Shown here: positions 25,601 to 36,324 of the stretch, in pieces
How positions within the stretch are numbered: the stretch's first letter is position 1
Layout of the letters: every line of letters begins with the position of its first letter
NCBI GenBank assembly: GCA_949152475.1
Contig: OX424566.1
Coordinates: 25,892,423 to 25,956,422, forward strand
Length of the DNA stretch: 64,000 nt
Direction: 5' to 3'
Source of the DNA: Terebella lapidaria
Lineage: Eukaryota > Annelida > Polychaeta > Terebellida > Terebellidae
Notes under the pieces: generated by a model
Told to the model about the DNA's origin: nothing
Seen by the model: only the letters and a program-made list of their open reading frames with translations
The model's database searches: none
Translations under genes and position numbers: made by a program

Positions 25601-28600
25601 CTTCAACCTTCCAACAATAATGGAACATCAACATGTTCTGCCATTGTCTTTCAAGGAATGGTTTTCAAATGGGTACAAATTCCGTGTGACCAATATCTAG
25701 GGGATACATTAATACTATGTGAACTAGATTCATACGGAGAATCTCTCTCAATAGAACATGAGAATATTGTCGAAAAAAAGATCAATAATCGTAAACTTGA
25801 AACTGTTGAATGTCCGAGTGGCTGGGTGTATACAGATGGTGGCTGTTTCCGGTTAATGCATCAGTGGCCTACTAAAGAACAATATACTTTTGTGGAAAAC
25901 CTATGTTACCCATCCGGCTATTATTCCTCTCAAGAGATCTTTGTCAACGGCCTGGCGTTGTACTCAGTGAACGACTTGGCACTGTATATTAGAACTTGGA
26001 CGTACTCTGCGAATGTAGTGGTCTGGTTTGTGCAAGACCCAACAAACAACACTTGTGTCAAAGTGTTCTACATTGAATCAGCAGCAGTAACTGTTTCTTT
26101 CTTCTCTCGTGCTCTTTCCGAACCATGTACATGGGATAGCATGGTATACGTAATGTGCTATACAAAGCCCCATTTAACAGACACCACATGTCCTTTTTCA
26201 ACTCATGCATGTGAGGATGGCACATGCATTTCACGAGATGTGGTTTGTGACGGAGCAGTTGACTGCTCAGATGGGTCTGATGAGAATATATGTGGTGAGA
26301 TATGCCATGACAAAACTGATGGTGTGATGTCCCTCAATACGTCATACTGCAGAAACGAGTGTGCACTGCCAGACTGCAAGTGTGGAGAGATGTATCATCA
26401 ATGTGAAACAACTGGATGTGTCCCTATATCATCGGTAGTAGGAGACTTGTTGTTTTCAACACATGTCAAGATTTGTTTCATCTTTGCCTTTCCTCAGCAT
26501 GTTCCTTGATGCGCTTTTAAATGCTCCTTATCATGTTTACAGGTGTGCGACTGCCACGATGACTGTCAAGATGCCTCTGATGAGAGGTTCTGCTATGGGA
26601 AGAATTGTGTGAAGATGGAAAGTATCACCACTATTGGGAGCCTGGGTGAGGTGAACTGTGACAGTTTATTGCAGAATTATCCATCATTGGAGAATGATTT
26701 GGTACCGGATTGTGCAGACATGTCCGATGAAAAACAATTCCTAGACTTTCTAAAAACTGTGCGTTATGACTTTGGATTTAACCTAAATGAATCGTGCGAA
26801 AACCCCTTCCAAGTGGAATGTTTTCAAGGGTACACATCGGTTTGCTACAATAGATGGGAGGTATGTGAGTATCAACTCGATGCCCTTGGACACCTGTACC
26901 CATGCAGAAATGGGCAACATTTGAAGATGTGCAAACACCATTTATGTCCGACAAAATTCAAATGCCTAGAAGCCTTTTGTATCCCCCATAACCTGGTGTG
27001 TGACGGAGAAGTACACTGCCCAAATGCTGATGATGAGGCCGGTTGTGAAGTCGAAATGGTCTCTTGTCCTGGATTGTTCAGGTGCAAGCACACAAAGATA
27101 TGTATTCACCCTAAACATTTGTGTGACAACATCGCAGATTGCCTGGTATTAGGCGATGATGAATACTCCTGTGAGTATTCTGAGTGTCCTAGAGACTGTT
27201 ATTGCAAGGGAAGATCGATCGATTGTACGAGTGTGGGATTGCACAATATTCCTCAGTTCATAAAAGATGTCAAAACCATCATATTCGCTTATAATTATCT
27301 CACCATTGTAGGGCCATTGCAATATCAGCTTTTGTTGAAATTGGACATTTCAAATAATGCTATCCAGGTCATTATTCCAAAATCTTTTTCGAACTGTTCG
27401 ATGATGACACATTTGAATCTCTCAGGGAATTATATCCAGGTGCTTGAAAGCAACACATTCGCTGGCCTCTTTGGCTTACAAGAATTATATATATCAAACA
27501 ATCCTTTGTCAGGGATTTCTGATGGTGCCTTTTTGGGACTTCAATCATTGCCACTACTGGAAGTGTCCTCCATTCTCCTCAAATATTTCCCCACTTGTGC
27601 ATTTGTAGGTATGCCTTCTCTACACGAGCTGCAAATAATTAATACAAGTATATCAGGATTATTTGAACACCAATAGTGTGAGCTTGTTAATCTCCAGAAG
27701 ATCAAGTTTGCAGGTAATTCGTTTGAACAGTTCGTTGGTCACCCCTTCGCGGGTTTAATTAATCTCAAGCATGTCGAATCTGATGACAGTAGGTTGTGCT
27801 GTTTTATCACGGACACCTTGTGTACCACAATTGGTGGTGGACCTGAAACACCCTGTTGGAAGTTGCTTCCATCGAATGGATACAAGATAGGGGTCTTTGT
27901 TTTTGTGTTACTTGGTTTGTTTTTCAATATTGTCTCATTTGTATTTTGGACTAGGACCAAGGCAAATATCACAGCTTTCTTCATGAAATATCTATCCACT
28001 GCAGACATAATCACAGTACTCTATCTTTCAGTCTTGCTGGTAGCAGATACTGTATATGGCGAGGCATTTGTTCTCCTACAGGATGCCTGGGAGTGGAGTT
28101 GGTTGTGTAATGTGTGCACTGCCGGTTCATACATAGCATTCAATATGTCTATGTTTATAACCACCAGTCACTGTTTGCACAATGTACAACTGACTGTGCT
28201 TGCAATGAAACGATACGTGCTTCACAAGCACTTTGGGGTTCACTTAGTTATGGGGGCACTAGCACTAGCCACATGTCTGGGGATATTTTCTGTCATTTTC
28301 CGTGAACATGAGGATGGATACACTAATCCAACATGCAGTTTTGTTGTTTCAACATTATCCAGCACGATTCTGAAATGGACCGTGGTGATGTATCACCTGG
28401 TACTCGTGCTTGTGTTGTGTGCAGCAGGTTCAGCAACAGCGATATTTATATACAGGAGACCAAGTGTTAAGACAACTAAGGAACGCTCGCTGAGAGAGAA
28501 GCGATATGTAGTCCGAGTGGTGATTCTTCTAACCACAAATCTTGTGGTTGCATTAAACCAATTGATTCTAGTAAGTGTTTTCAATCCCGGCGATGCAGGT

Positions 28601-28708
28601 GTTGAGTATTGGACGCTGTGGACAGTTTTGTTCATGAACTCCTTACACGTGGTGATAAATCCCTTGCTTAACACAATCACTACCTCGAAGTTTTTGATAA
28701 TGTTTTGA
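22605..28708 (+). CDS. Large GRL101-like GPCR with CUB-like, C-type lectin, LDLa, LRR and 7TM domains
   Basis: Exons are 22605-25289, 25403-26434 and 26543-28708. Both introns (113 and 108 bp) are GT-AG and phase 0. The start ATG has A at -3 and is followed by a signal peptide (MFKRICLIICVYLFIAENW). Approximate residues: CUB-like region 95-200 (FYFCGHPISS); C-type-lectin-like domain 802-1000, split by intron 1 (WVIYLGLRNVEE, then LRWMDGSAYIYRDW); second divergent lectin-like domain 1027-1155; LDLa 1157-1191 (CDGAVDCSDGSDENIC), a second LDLa spanning intron 2, and at least two more before a Cys-flanked LRR start (CPRDCYC); about seven LRRs; a CC hinge; then seven helices. The DRY site reads MKRY and the NPxxY site reads NPLLN. 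GRL101 and relaxin-receptor relatives bind protein or peptide ligands and couple to G proteins; the ligand here is unknown. Codon 1617 (27674-27676) is TAG, inside an LRR, yet the same frame continues with perfect 24-residue LRR spacing and all helices. It may be a null allele, a sequencing error or a young pseudogene; otherwise a 1616-residue ectodomain is made. Confidence 0.88.
25290..25402 (+). other. Intron 1 of the large receptor
   Basis: The donor is GAAGAG|GTAGGA and the acceptor ACATTCCAG|GGTCAT. A nearer AG at 25372-25373 would break the frame. The chosen acceptor keeps phase 0 and rebuilds the lectin domain's core (GLR…RWMDG…DW). Confidence 0.85.
26435..26542 (+). other. Intron 2 of the large receptor
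   Basis: The donor is TCATCG|GTAGTA and the acceptor ATGTTTACAG|GTGTGCGAC, phase 0. Joining restores the six-cysteine pattern of an LDLa module ending CQDASDERFC. Confidence 0.85.
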
Positions 28709-29190
28709 TTTGATCAAATATTATTCTGATTATTCGTTTATATGAGTGAAGCTAACTGAAAACATCAGAATTGGTAATTACATTTAGTGATAATTATTAC
28801 TATGATGCATAAACGTTTCAGTTATTTCATGATAACACTTGATTTCTGCAACTGATGTGTATCCAAATGTACATATTGAGGAGATTGATGTTGACATTAT
28901 ATGATTGTTAGTTTATAGTAATATGTTCGATGTTATCTTGTTATATTTTCACTGCCCATTGCAAATGTTTCGAATCTGGTGCTGGTATCTGATCAGAGAA
29001 AGATCCATATCGTCCGTGCAATAAGTTTGGTTGAACAAATGTCACTGACCTTTAGTCAATTGGATGGTAACCTGTATGTCCACATGCTGATTGGCTTGTG
29101 TTTAATGACCATTATCTGAAGCAGTCTAGCTCGTAGAGGTGCACCCAACTATGTTGTATATAAATGTATACATCTTAAAATAAACGAGTG
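28709..29190 (+). promoter_or_regulatory. 3' untranslated region with polyadenylation signal
   Basis: This AT-rich stretch follows the receptor stop codon. AATAAA at 29179-29184 is the best candidate poly(A) signal. The transcript end is inferred. Confidence 0.5.
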
Positions 29191-29484
29191 AGATTGATTT
29201 GGACCTTGTTTTTCACTGCTTTTCACATACTAAGATACACCTTTCCTGAACATGCTCTGGGCGAAGTCCCAGAAGGCAACAAACTACATTTACATGTATA
29301 TTCGTCATACACAACCATAGTAATACTTTCGAGATTTGTCTACCTTAAGTCGCCTATAATCACAGGTTACGGCTCCTGGCTTGTACAGTGGAAGCGACGG
29401 GTGGTCAGTTGTGTTAGGCTGTTAGGTGTTTTTACTTCGGGGGATGGGTAACGTCTGGCGATGGCCGGTTGTTGGGCTGCTCTC

Positions 29485-29600
29485 TTGCGTGGGCGCCGGC
29501 AGAGGGCAGCAGCAGACGGTGCTGTTGGTGTCCACCAGTTCACTAGGTGGCAGCACCGTAGCAGAGATGTCAATCGCCAGGTGGCAGCAGCGTGCTGTCA
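29485..29600 (+). promoter_or_regulatory. Cluster of three CTCF-like motifs
   Basis: Three same-orientation matches to the CTCF core CCASYAGRKGGCRS lie within about 100 bp: GCCGGCAGAGGGCAGCAG at 29495, TTCACTAGGTGGCAGCAC at 29539 and ATCGCCAGGTGGCAGCAG at 29573. By eye they match 13, 13 and 12 of the 14 core positions. The surrounding 29370-29610 is distinctly GC-richer than its neighbours. It lies between the receptor's 3' end and the LINE. The protein that binds it, and any insulator role, are inference. Confidence 0.5.
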
Positions 29601-29801
29601 CCACACTTTGACAAATAACTAACATACCCTGGAAATCAAAAGTTTTTTTATCCAAAGTGTGTACTCAGTGTTTACTCAATGTCATATTCACGAAACCAAA
29701 TCGCTCAAGATATATTACTGCCATCTTTTCAATATATGATAATAAATGGCTGAAGCACCAAAAGCTGTCCCAGCTTTCCCATCTCTCAAATGTTTTCTTT
29801 T

Positions 29802-29843
29802 ATACATACATACATACATACATACATACATACATACATACTA
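29802..29843. repeat. (ATAC)n microsatellite at a LINE 3' end
   Basis: About ten TACA units directly abut the 3' end of the minus-strand LINE. Read on the LINE strand it is (ATGT)n, the kind of short tandem tail CR1/L2-type LINEs carry. Confidence 0.9.
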
Positions 29844-31010
29844 GCATTTGTATAGCGCTATTCCTGTAATACAGCTCATAGCGCTGAACACCATTACATT
29901 AGTCTACATATGCACATTTGAAAAGATAAGTTTTCAAAGCTGTTTTGAAGGATGAGATTGAGGTGGAGTTCTCGATACTGGTTGGCAGGTCATTCCAGAT
30001 TTTCGCATTGCACGCCGTCCACCGAATTTTGTTCGAGATTTGGGAACTGTTAGGCGTTGCTGATTGGTTGATCGGAGCAATCGAGCAGGCTGATAAGGAC
30101 GTTGGAGTGATGAGATGTACTTAGGTGTTTTGGACATGCTGGACTTGAATGTGAACAACAATATCTTGTACGTGATGCACTTTTCGATGGGTAGCCAATG
30201 AAGACTGCGGAGGACAGGGGTGATGTGGGAGTGTTTCCGTGTACGAGTGATGAGCCGTGCACAGCAATTTTGCACCCGTTGCAGACGACTAAGCTGGAAT
30301 TTTGTAAGTCCGTACATGAGACAGTTAGCGTAGTCAAGGCGGGCAATCACTGTACCATGAACCAGTGACTTCAAGGAGTCGTCTGTGAGGAACTGGCGTA
30401 TTCTGCTGATTTTATGTATCTGCATATAGCATGCCCTGGAGATTGCAGTGACGTGGTTGTCCATGTCCAGTGTCTGGTCAAAAACCACACCCAAGTTCCG
30501 TGCATGTGAGACTGGAGAGACAGACACTTCACCGACCCTCAACACCATGTTGCTGATGTTTGAGACATTCCGTCTGGAGCCGAAAATAACAAACTCAGTT
30601 TTGTCATCATTGAGTTTTAGATAGTTCACTCTCATCCAACGCCGTACGTCTGTGATACATGACTCAAGTGCCACTACTGCCGAACGAATGTCAGCTCCCG
30701 GTTTTGCGGCTTTGTACAGCTGACTGTCATCAGCGTAGAAGTGATGGGAGATGTCATGGTTCCTGATGATGTTCCCCAAGGGTCGCATGTACATGGTGAA
30801 CAGTTTCGGTCCTAACACGGACCCCTGAGGAACACCAAACTCGATGTTTTGCGAGTGTGACTTTGATGTTCCGATGATCACCAACTGGGATCTGTCCATA
30901 AGGTAGGACTCAATCCATGCACTTGTTTGACCTCTTATGCCAAACAATGAATGCGATCGATGCAGAAGGATTTTAAGGTCCACCCACTCGGCCTTCATCC
31001 AGGTGCATCA
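29844..31010 (-). mobile_element. 5'-truncated CR1/L2-like LINE with an open RT fragment
   Basis: The minus-strand frame 30998-29934 (354 codons) is the C-terminal part of a non-LTR reverse transcriptase. It shows GVPQGSVLGPKLF, the catalytic FYADDSQLY, LKLNDDKTEFVIFGS, ARNLGVVFD, ARLDYANCLMYGL and LQRVQNCCARLITRTRK, followed by the typical HWLPIEKCITYKILL. Endonuclease and the first RT blocks are missing, so it is 5'-truncated, as most LINE copies are. The 3' UTR ends GCGCTATACAAATGCTAGT and then (ATGT)n. The long intact frame implies a fairly recent insertion. The clade is judged from motifs only. Confidence 0.88.
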
Positions 31011-31196
31011 AGATGTCATCCTGCACACGCGTCAAAGCACACGCGTCATTTTATAATCCTTATGTGTCCACAGTACATTGCACAGTACACAAAACTATCC
31101 TCTGATCAAACAAAATTTGGAAGATGAGTAAGATAACTCCAACCTTAAGGATGCTGCTCATGTTTGGTGCGTGGTTGCCCGAGCGCGTACTGTGCA

Positions 31197-31337
31197 TGTA
31201 CTGTCATACCATTACTCATTCATATAATACTTCGTATGTCCAATGTACTGTCATACTATTACCCATTCATGTAATACTTCGTATGTCCAATGTACTGTCA
31301 TACCATTACTCCTTCATGTAATACATCGTATGTCCAT
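31197..31337 (+). repeat. 47-bp tandem repeat, three units
   Basis: Units begin TGTACTGTCATACCATTACT and end AATACTTCGTATGTCCAA, at about 31197, 31244 and 31291. They are nearly identical, so the expansion is recent. The array abuts the GC-richer block to its right. Confidence 0.85.
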
Positions 31338-32050
31338 CACGCGATGGATTCTGGACATTGTCGTCAGGAGACATGGTTCACCACATTTGCGAGCCAAAGA
31401 TTCCCTTGTAATTGCAAGAAGAGTGATCATACACAAACTGTTCTTGAAGTGGTTTGTTGTACGTTGCAGGGTTGATGCCCATCCAACATCCCCACTTCCA
31501 GCCTCCCAGAGTACCCATCTAATGTTATCCCATGTATGATCCTGGTACTGCAGTGTCTGGAGTGTATCGGGGGTGCGACGCCCCAGGATGAGATCCGTAG
31601 TGAGCAGCTGCAACAAGGCATAAATGTGATCATCCCCCGGGTTCCCTTTCGACCCCGTGTACCATCAGGTTTGCCGAGTTGGCTCCACAGGTGGAGCCTG
31701 TCAATGCCTGATCAGAGAACGTCCCTCTGACGTCATCCATGGAAACTTTTCGTGGAGCACCCGCCCGCACCTACTGTGATGAACTATTATGTCCAGGAGC
31801 ACCTTGTTCCACTCCGGAAGAGTTCTCGCCACTACCTTCGCGATAGTCGCCAACTGCCAGAGAGGAAGCAGAGTGATCGCCGGTTCAGGATGCACCTCCG
31901 GCTTAGTCTTTGGATCTGCCGCCGCCACTTCGCGAGCTCATGGACAGTCCCTCTCTGTGCTGCCGTTCTCCTGTCTCAGTCTCAGAAGGGGCACAGTCGC
32001 TGCTTCCCGCCTCACAACAGGTTATTTGAGAGTTCCAATTTGTCTTAATG
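31338..32050. other. GC-richer block of unknown nature
   Basis: This stretch is more GC-rich than its flanks and carries overlapping frames of 60-100 codons on both strands, none with a domain I recognise. It could be a degraded transposase or a pseudogene. I do not name a product. Confidence 0.35.
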
Positions 32051-32265
32051 AGTTGTAGGACAGTTGTGCACTATTTCCATCTGGTGTAGAAATGATTATA
32101 TTCACACATTTTCTGCCCCTCATGACTCCAATTGAAGTTAACACATACATGGTTGTTCTTCCATATTTATATTACATGTATTTTGGCTGGTTTCACACCA
32201 CTGAATATTTTTTTTTTACTCAAACACAAATGACACATAAAAATATGTTATTGTTGGATGTTATG
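32045..32265 (+). repeat. Dispersed repeat shared with 55030-55200
   Basis: It aligns with 55035-55140 in the same orientation; shared blocks include CAGTTGTGCACTATTTCCATC-like sequence and CTGCCCCTCATGAC/CTGCCCCTGATGAC. Its extent is judged by eye. Confidence 0.5.
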
Positions 32266-32690
32266 CATGAAGGATATAAATACTTTTACTGTTATTGTAA
32301 TATTCATGGGGAATTTACCAATGTTGCTTTACATCCCCTTCATTGGAATATTTCATGACAACATTTCATATATGTCTCCCAGAGAAATATTGCCCATGGG
32401 GTCATGGTCACGGGAAAGTACATGTCGTAATTTGGTGTAAAAAGAGACAGTCTGCCACGAAACCCAGACAATTCCCTTGTTAATGCCATAAGCATATTTC
32501 ACGAAAGTAATCGACAGTCCTTTGTTCACATTCGCTGGTGTTTCCTAGAGATATTGGCCGTCTTGTGAAAGGCAGTGATGTGATTACTGAGCGTTTATTA
32601 CCAAAAACAGGATCTTTATACTTGCATGAGGTGAATAAGGAACAAACGCCAGGAACTGTGCTGCGCTTGAAATCTACAACTCAACACTCA

Positions 32691-33045
32691 ATCTGTCTTT
32701 CAACAGATCGTCAATGGTTTGCAAATTACCCAAAGCCCACGCGGTCTTGATCGTACTTGCAATGTCCCATGATTGTCTGAGTACTAACGGAATTATAGAT
32801 AGCACGGTGGGGAAGCGAATCATAACGTTCGGGCATATTTTAGTTGAAAAATTAATCTGTCTCACAACAGATCTCAATCTGTCTTTCAACAGATCGTCAA
32901 TGGTTTGCAAATTACCCAAAGCCCACGCGGTCTTGATCGTACTTGCAATGTCCCATGAATGTCTGAGTACTAACAGAATTATAGATAGCACGGTGGGGAA
33001 GCGAATCATAACGTTCGGGCATATTTTAGTTGAAAAATTGTAGAA
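32691..33045. repeat. 186-bp tandem duplication
   Basis: CAACAGATCGTCAATGGTTT occurs at 32701 and again at 32887, followed by about 155 bp that differ at only a few positions. The 186-bp unit is 62 codons, so the minus-strand frame 33165-32674 (163 codons) stays open through both units and repeats KICPNVMIRFPTVLSI. A diverged inverted relative lies at about 33205-33310 (CCGGATGAACCAT, AAAATATGCCCGAGTGTTATG). No known domain is seen; coding is possible but unproven. Confidence 0.7.
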
Positions 33046-33379
33046 CATGCTGATTTGTTGAGTGGGATATGTTTCATCCGGATCTCCCAAGCACATCCTC
33101 ACATAGATTGGACAAAAATCGGTGTGATTATAGACATATTGAAAGACAAAGACAAAAAAAAACACTGAAAACAGAATTAAAATCGTTACTGTAGTATTTT
33201 ATAGTTTGTTGAATAATAGTGTGGTCCGGATGAACCATGCCTGAATATATATCTCCATGTTTCAGCCAGATAGTCCATAAAATATGCCCGAGTGTTATGA
33301 ATTGCTTACCCACCGTGGACAGACTGTTGGTCATTGAAAGAATGATTGGGATAATGTCATCTTTTTTTGAAAACAAAGA

Positions 33380-36276
33380 ATGTTATAGTGTGTGCGAGTG
33401 TCTTTGTACCATAACTTAAATACACCTAATACCAGCCCAGATCCAAGGATGTCTGGTCGAATGGAATGATAACTGAAATCAGATTTGAATTGAGGATTAA
33501 CATCGGGTAAGGTTCATGGATGCAAAATATAATCAGATTTTGAATAGGAAATCGTTTTTAAAGAATCAATATTGTTGTTGAAATATTTGACGTCTCTCTG
33601 TCCTTGACTTGGTACTAGTAAGTGCACGTTTCCCGATATCGTCCAAGTGCTTATCAACCTCATTGCGGGTGAGAAAAAAAATATGGGCAATTATTGACCT
33701 TTCAAAATCTTACTGATCGATTGCAGGGAAAGTCAGTAATCTTCAATTTCACGGAAAATTAGATTGCAGGTTTCAGATTGTGTTGCTTATATTGTCTGTG
33801 ATGTAACACAATCTATTTTGTACGTGAGTGCAGCAAATTTGCATGGAGAGCCATTAACATTTGAAATAAATAGATACAATGATTTTTCGTATGTCGAGTT
33901 ATCTTTATGATTTCGTGTGAGTGTTGCGCTAATGCCCAGCATTGCTACTATTACTTTGTTTCGATTCAAACCAGTCTTGACTTACTACCATTACAATCAA
34001 TTACATGTATTAGTAAACTATACCTCTTTCGTCCTCTAATTACTGTTCACTGTCTTGTAACAGTGAACAGTATTCTTGGCGGACTTAAGTGGCATATGAT
34101 TGTATTATATATGGGGTCAAGTAGGCAGCATTGCTTCGGACAAGTTCCCCTAGATGTGATAAGTAACATGTCCTGATAAGGAAGTCAATATGCGTATGAT
34201 AAATGACAGCTTTGTTACATTGCATAATATGATATACCTGGGTTTTGTGTAATAATAAACTATGTATCGTTATTATTGGAATAGCTTATGGTTTGGTGGG
34301 TATTTCTACACATACATCATAGCTAGGGTTATTATATTCTTTTGATAATATTCTGTGTTGTATATTATTTGTGCTATAATGCTGTCAACGTTGTGAATGT
34401 GATTTGATTTGTTTCATAAATGAGGCACATACAAATAAAAAAGTAATTCAGGTGGTCCAGGTTTGTTGTGCAGGTGATCCAGGTTTGTTGTGCAGGTGGT
34501 TTTTGTATTCTATCTGTTAAAGTTTCGATATGGGCTGTGTGTAGATAGTAGATAAGAGTATTCCTCACGGTTCCTCATGTAAAGAAATACTAATTGCGTG
34601 AATTCTATGGAATAATTTGTCCTCATTCCACACGCCATTCATCTTCATTCGCTATCCATAATTCGTTATAGTCTTTCTGTGTTTCTATGATTTGATCACT
34701 GTTTCAGAAGGCTCTTATGAAAGAGCAGTTCTTGTAACTTCCCATTTGTCAATTGGAGCTGTTGTTTGTGACACTCAGTAATACTTGGGAGATATCATCG
34801 TTTTGATGTTCAAACAATGCCTTTATAACCCATACGCTCAGTGTAGTATATCATAACTACTCAACTTGTTCGTCACGAGAAGATGCAGGAATAAAATATA
34901 TGTGTGCCGAAACAAAACGTTGCTGCGCATCAGAAACAGTTGCAACTGTATCGTTTTATTTTACCAAGGTTCTTGACTACTCACGAGCGTTATGTGTATG
35001 GCCATTTCAGAGTGTTCCCAGAATTCCATCATCCGAAATGAACAAACCATGGACCATTGCATTCAGTTAGCTCAATTACCCTTACACTATCATCATGATC
35101 ATATTCTGTGAAAGTGAAATATTAGACTTCATGGATTTGACAGAGGAAGATGTGTTTAGATCGGAAATCACACTTTGTATGATGCTGTATAACGTGCATG
35201 ATGCTGTATGTATAACTGCCCTGGTGATATTATGCAAATACATAGACATGATGACAATAGTATCATGTATATACTCTACGTCATGTTCACATGTATTCAA
35301 TCTTCGATTCAGTGGTATCGTTCATAATTACGCCTGCATTGTTGCCCACGTAAATGGTTGAGAGTAATTATTCACAGAACTTTTCTTGATTTCCCCCAGG
35401 TTTTTCTCTATATTACAAGATATTCTTGTACAAGCAGAGCAATTACACTCTTGTAACACCCGAGGGATCCTGTCTGCAGACAGATTGAGTTGTCTGGTGG
35501 TTGTTTCTAAAACACGGCCATTGATTACTTAGGATCCGTCACGGGAATCTACAGTATTCAATGTTCACCCGGTAGAGTATTGCCGCAATATCAAAAGAAA
35601 CATCTAATGCATTAAGATAGTGGCTATAGTATGAGTAGGGAGTAGATTCATGAATAGTTGCTCATTAAAATCGGTAATGGTACATCAAATAAATGATGAA
35701 TCAATTTTCTCACTACATATATATATATAGATATATACAGATAAGCTGCCTGTTTACCCTGAGATCCTGATTAGTCACTATATTACATCTCAAAATATGC
35801 ATGCATGAATGAGAATAGATTTTGTTTGTTATTGCATTGCAATACTTGTATGTATTCTAGCAGGAACGATCTTCGTAGCATACGATATATACATTGCATC
35901 ACTTGCCAATGCACAAGACGGTGATATGCAGAAAAAAACATGAACATCATATACTAGTTCATGGGATCGGGATCAGTTCAGTTCTGAGTTAGGTACTACG
36001 GCTGCATTACGAGGAAGAGTATCGAATAAGAGTATGTGTTTATATATGGCAGGAAATAATATATCTCTTCCTCCGCCATGTCAATTTCGGTATGGATATG
36101 AAATACTAAACTTACGTCGGTATGTGATATGTTCTATATCAACCATTACCCAGTTTGACTTTTGTGTTCTCGATTTCTCTTTCTTCGACGAATTTACATG
36201 CCATATTACTTTCGATGTTATCGCTATGTTTTATTACGCCAAATTTGGGATGTGGTGTGAGGTTTACATGAAAAAA

Positions 36277-36280
<4 letters not shown>
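33380..36280. other. AT-rich spacer
   Basis: No supported gene. It contains a perfect hairpin at 34041-34072, a 22-bp tandem repeat around 34450-34500 (CAGGTTTGTTGTGCAGGTG) and short ATGATGCTGTAT duplications near 35180. Confidence 0.6.
34041..34072. other. Perfect 12-bp stem hairpin
   Basis: TACTGTTCACTG, an 8-base loop, then the exact reverse complement CAGTGAACAGTA. No associated gene or terminator context is visible. Confidence 0.6.

Positions 36281-36311
<31 letters not shown>
36280..36311. repeat. (TA)n microsatellite
   Basis: A short TA run just left of the start of R7 copy B. It may mark the insertion point of that copy. Confidence 0.9.
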
Positions 36312-36313
<2 letters not shown>

Positions 36314-36324
36314 AAAGTGGTATG

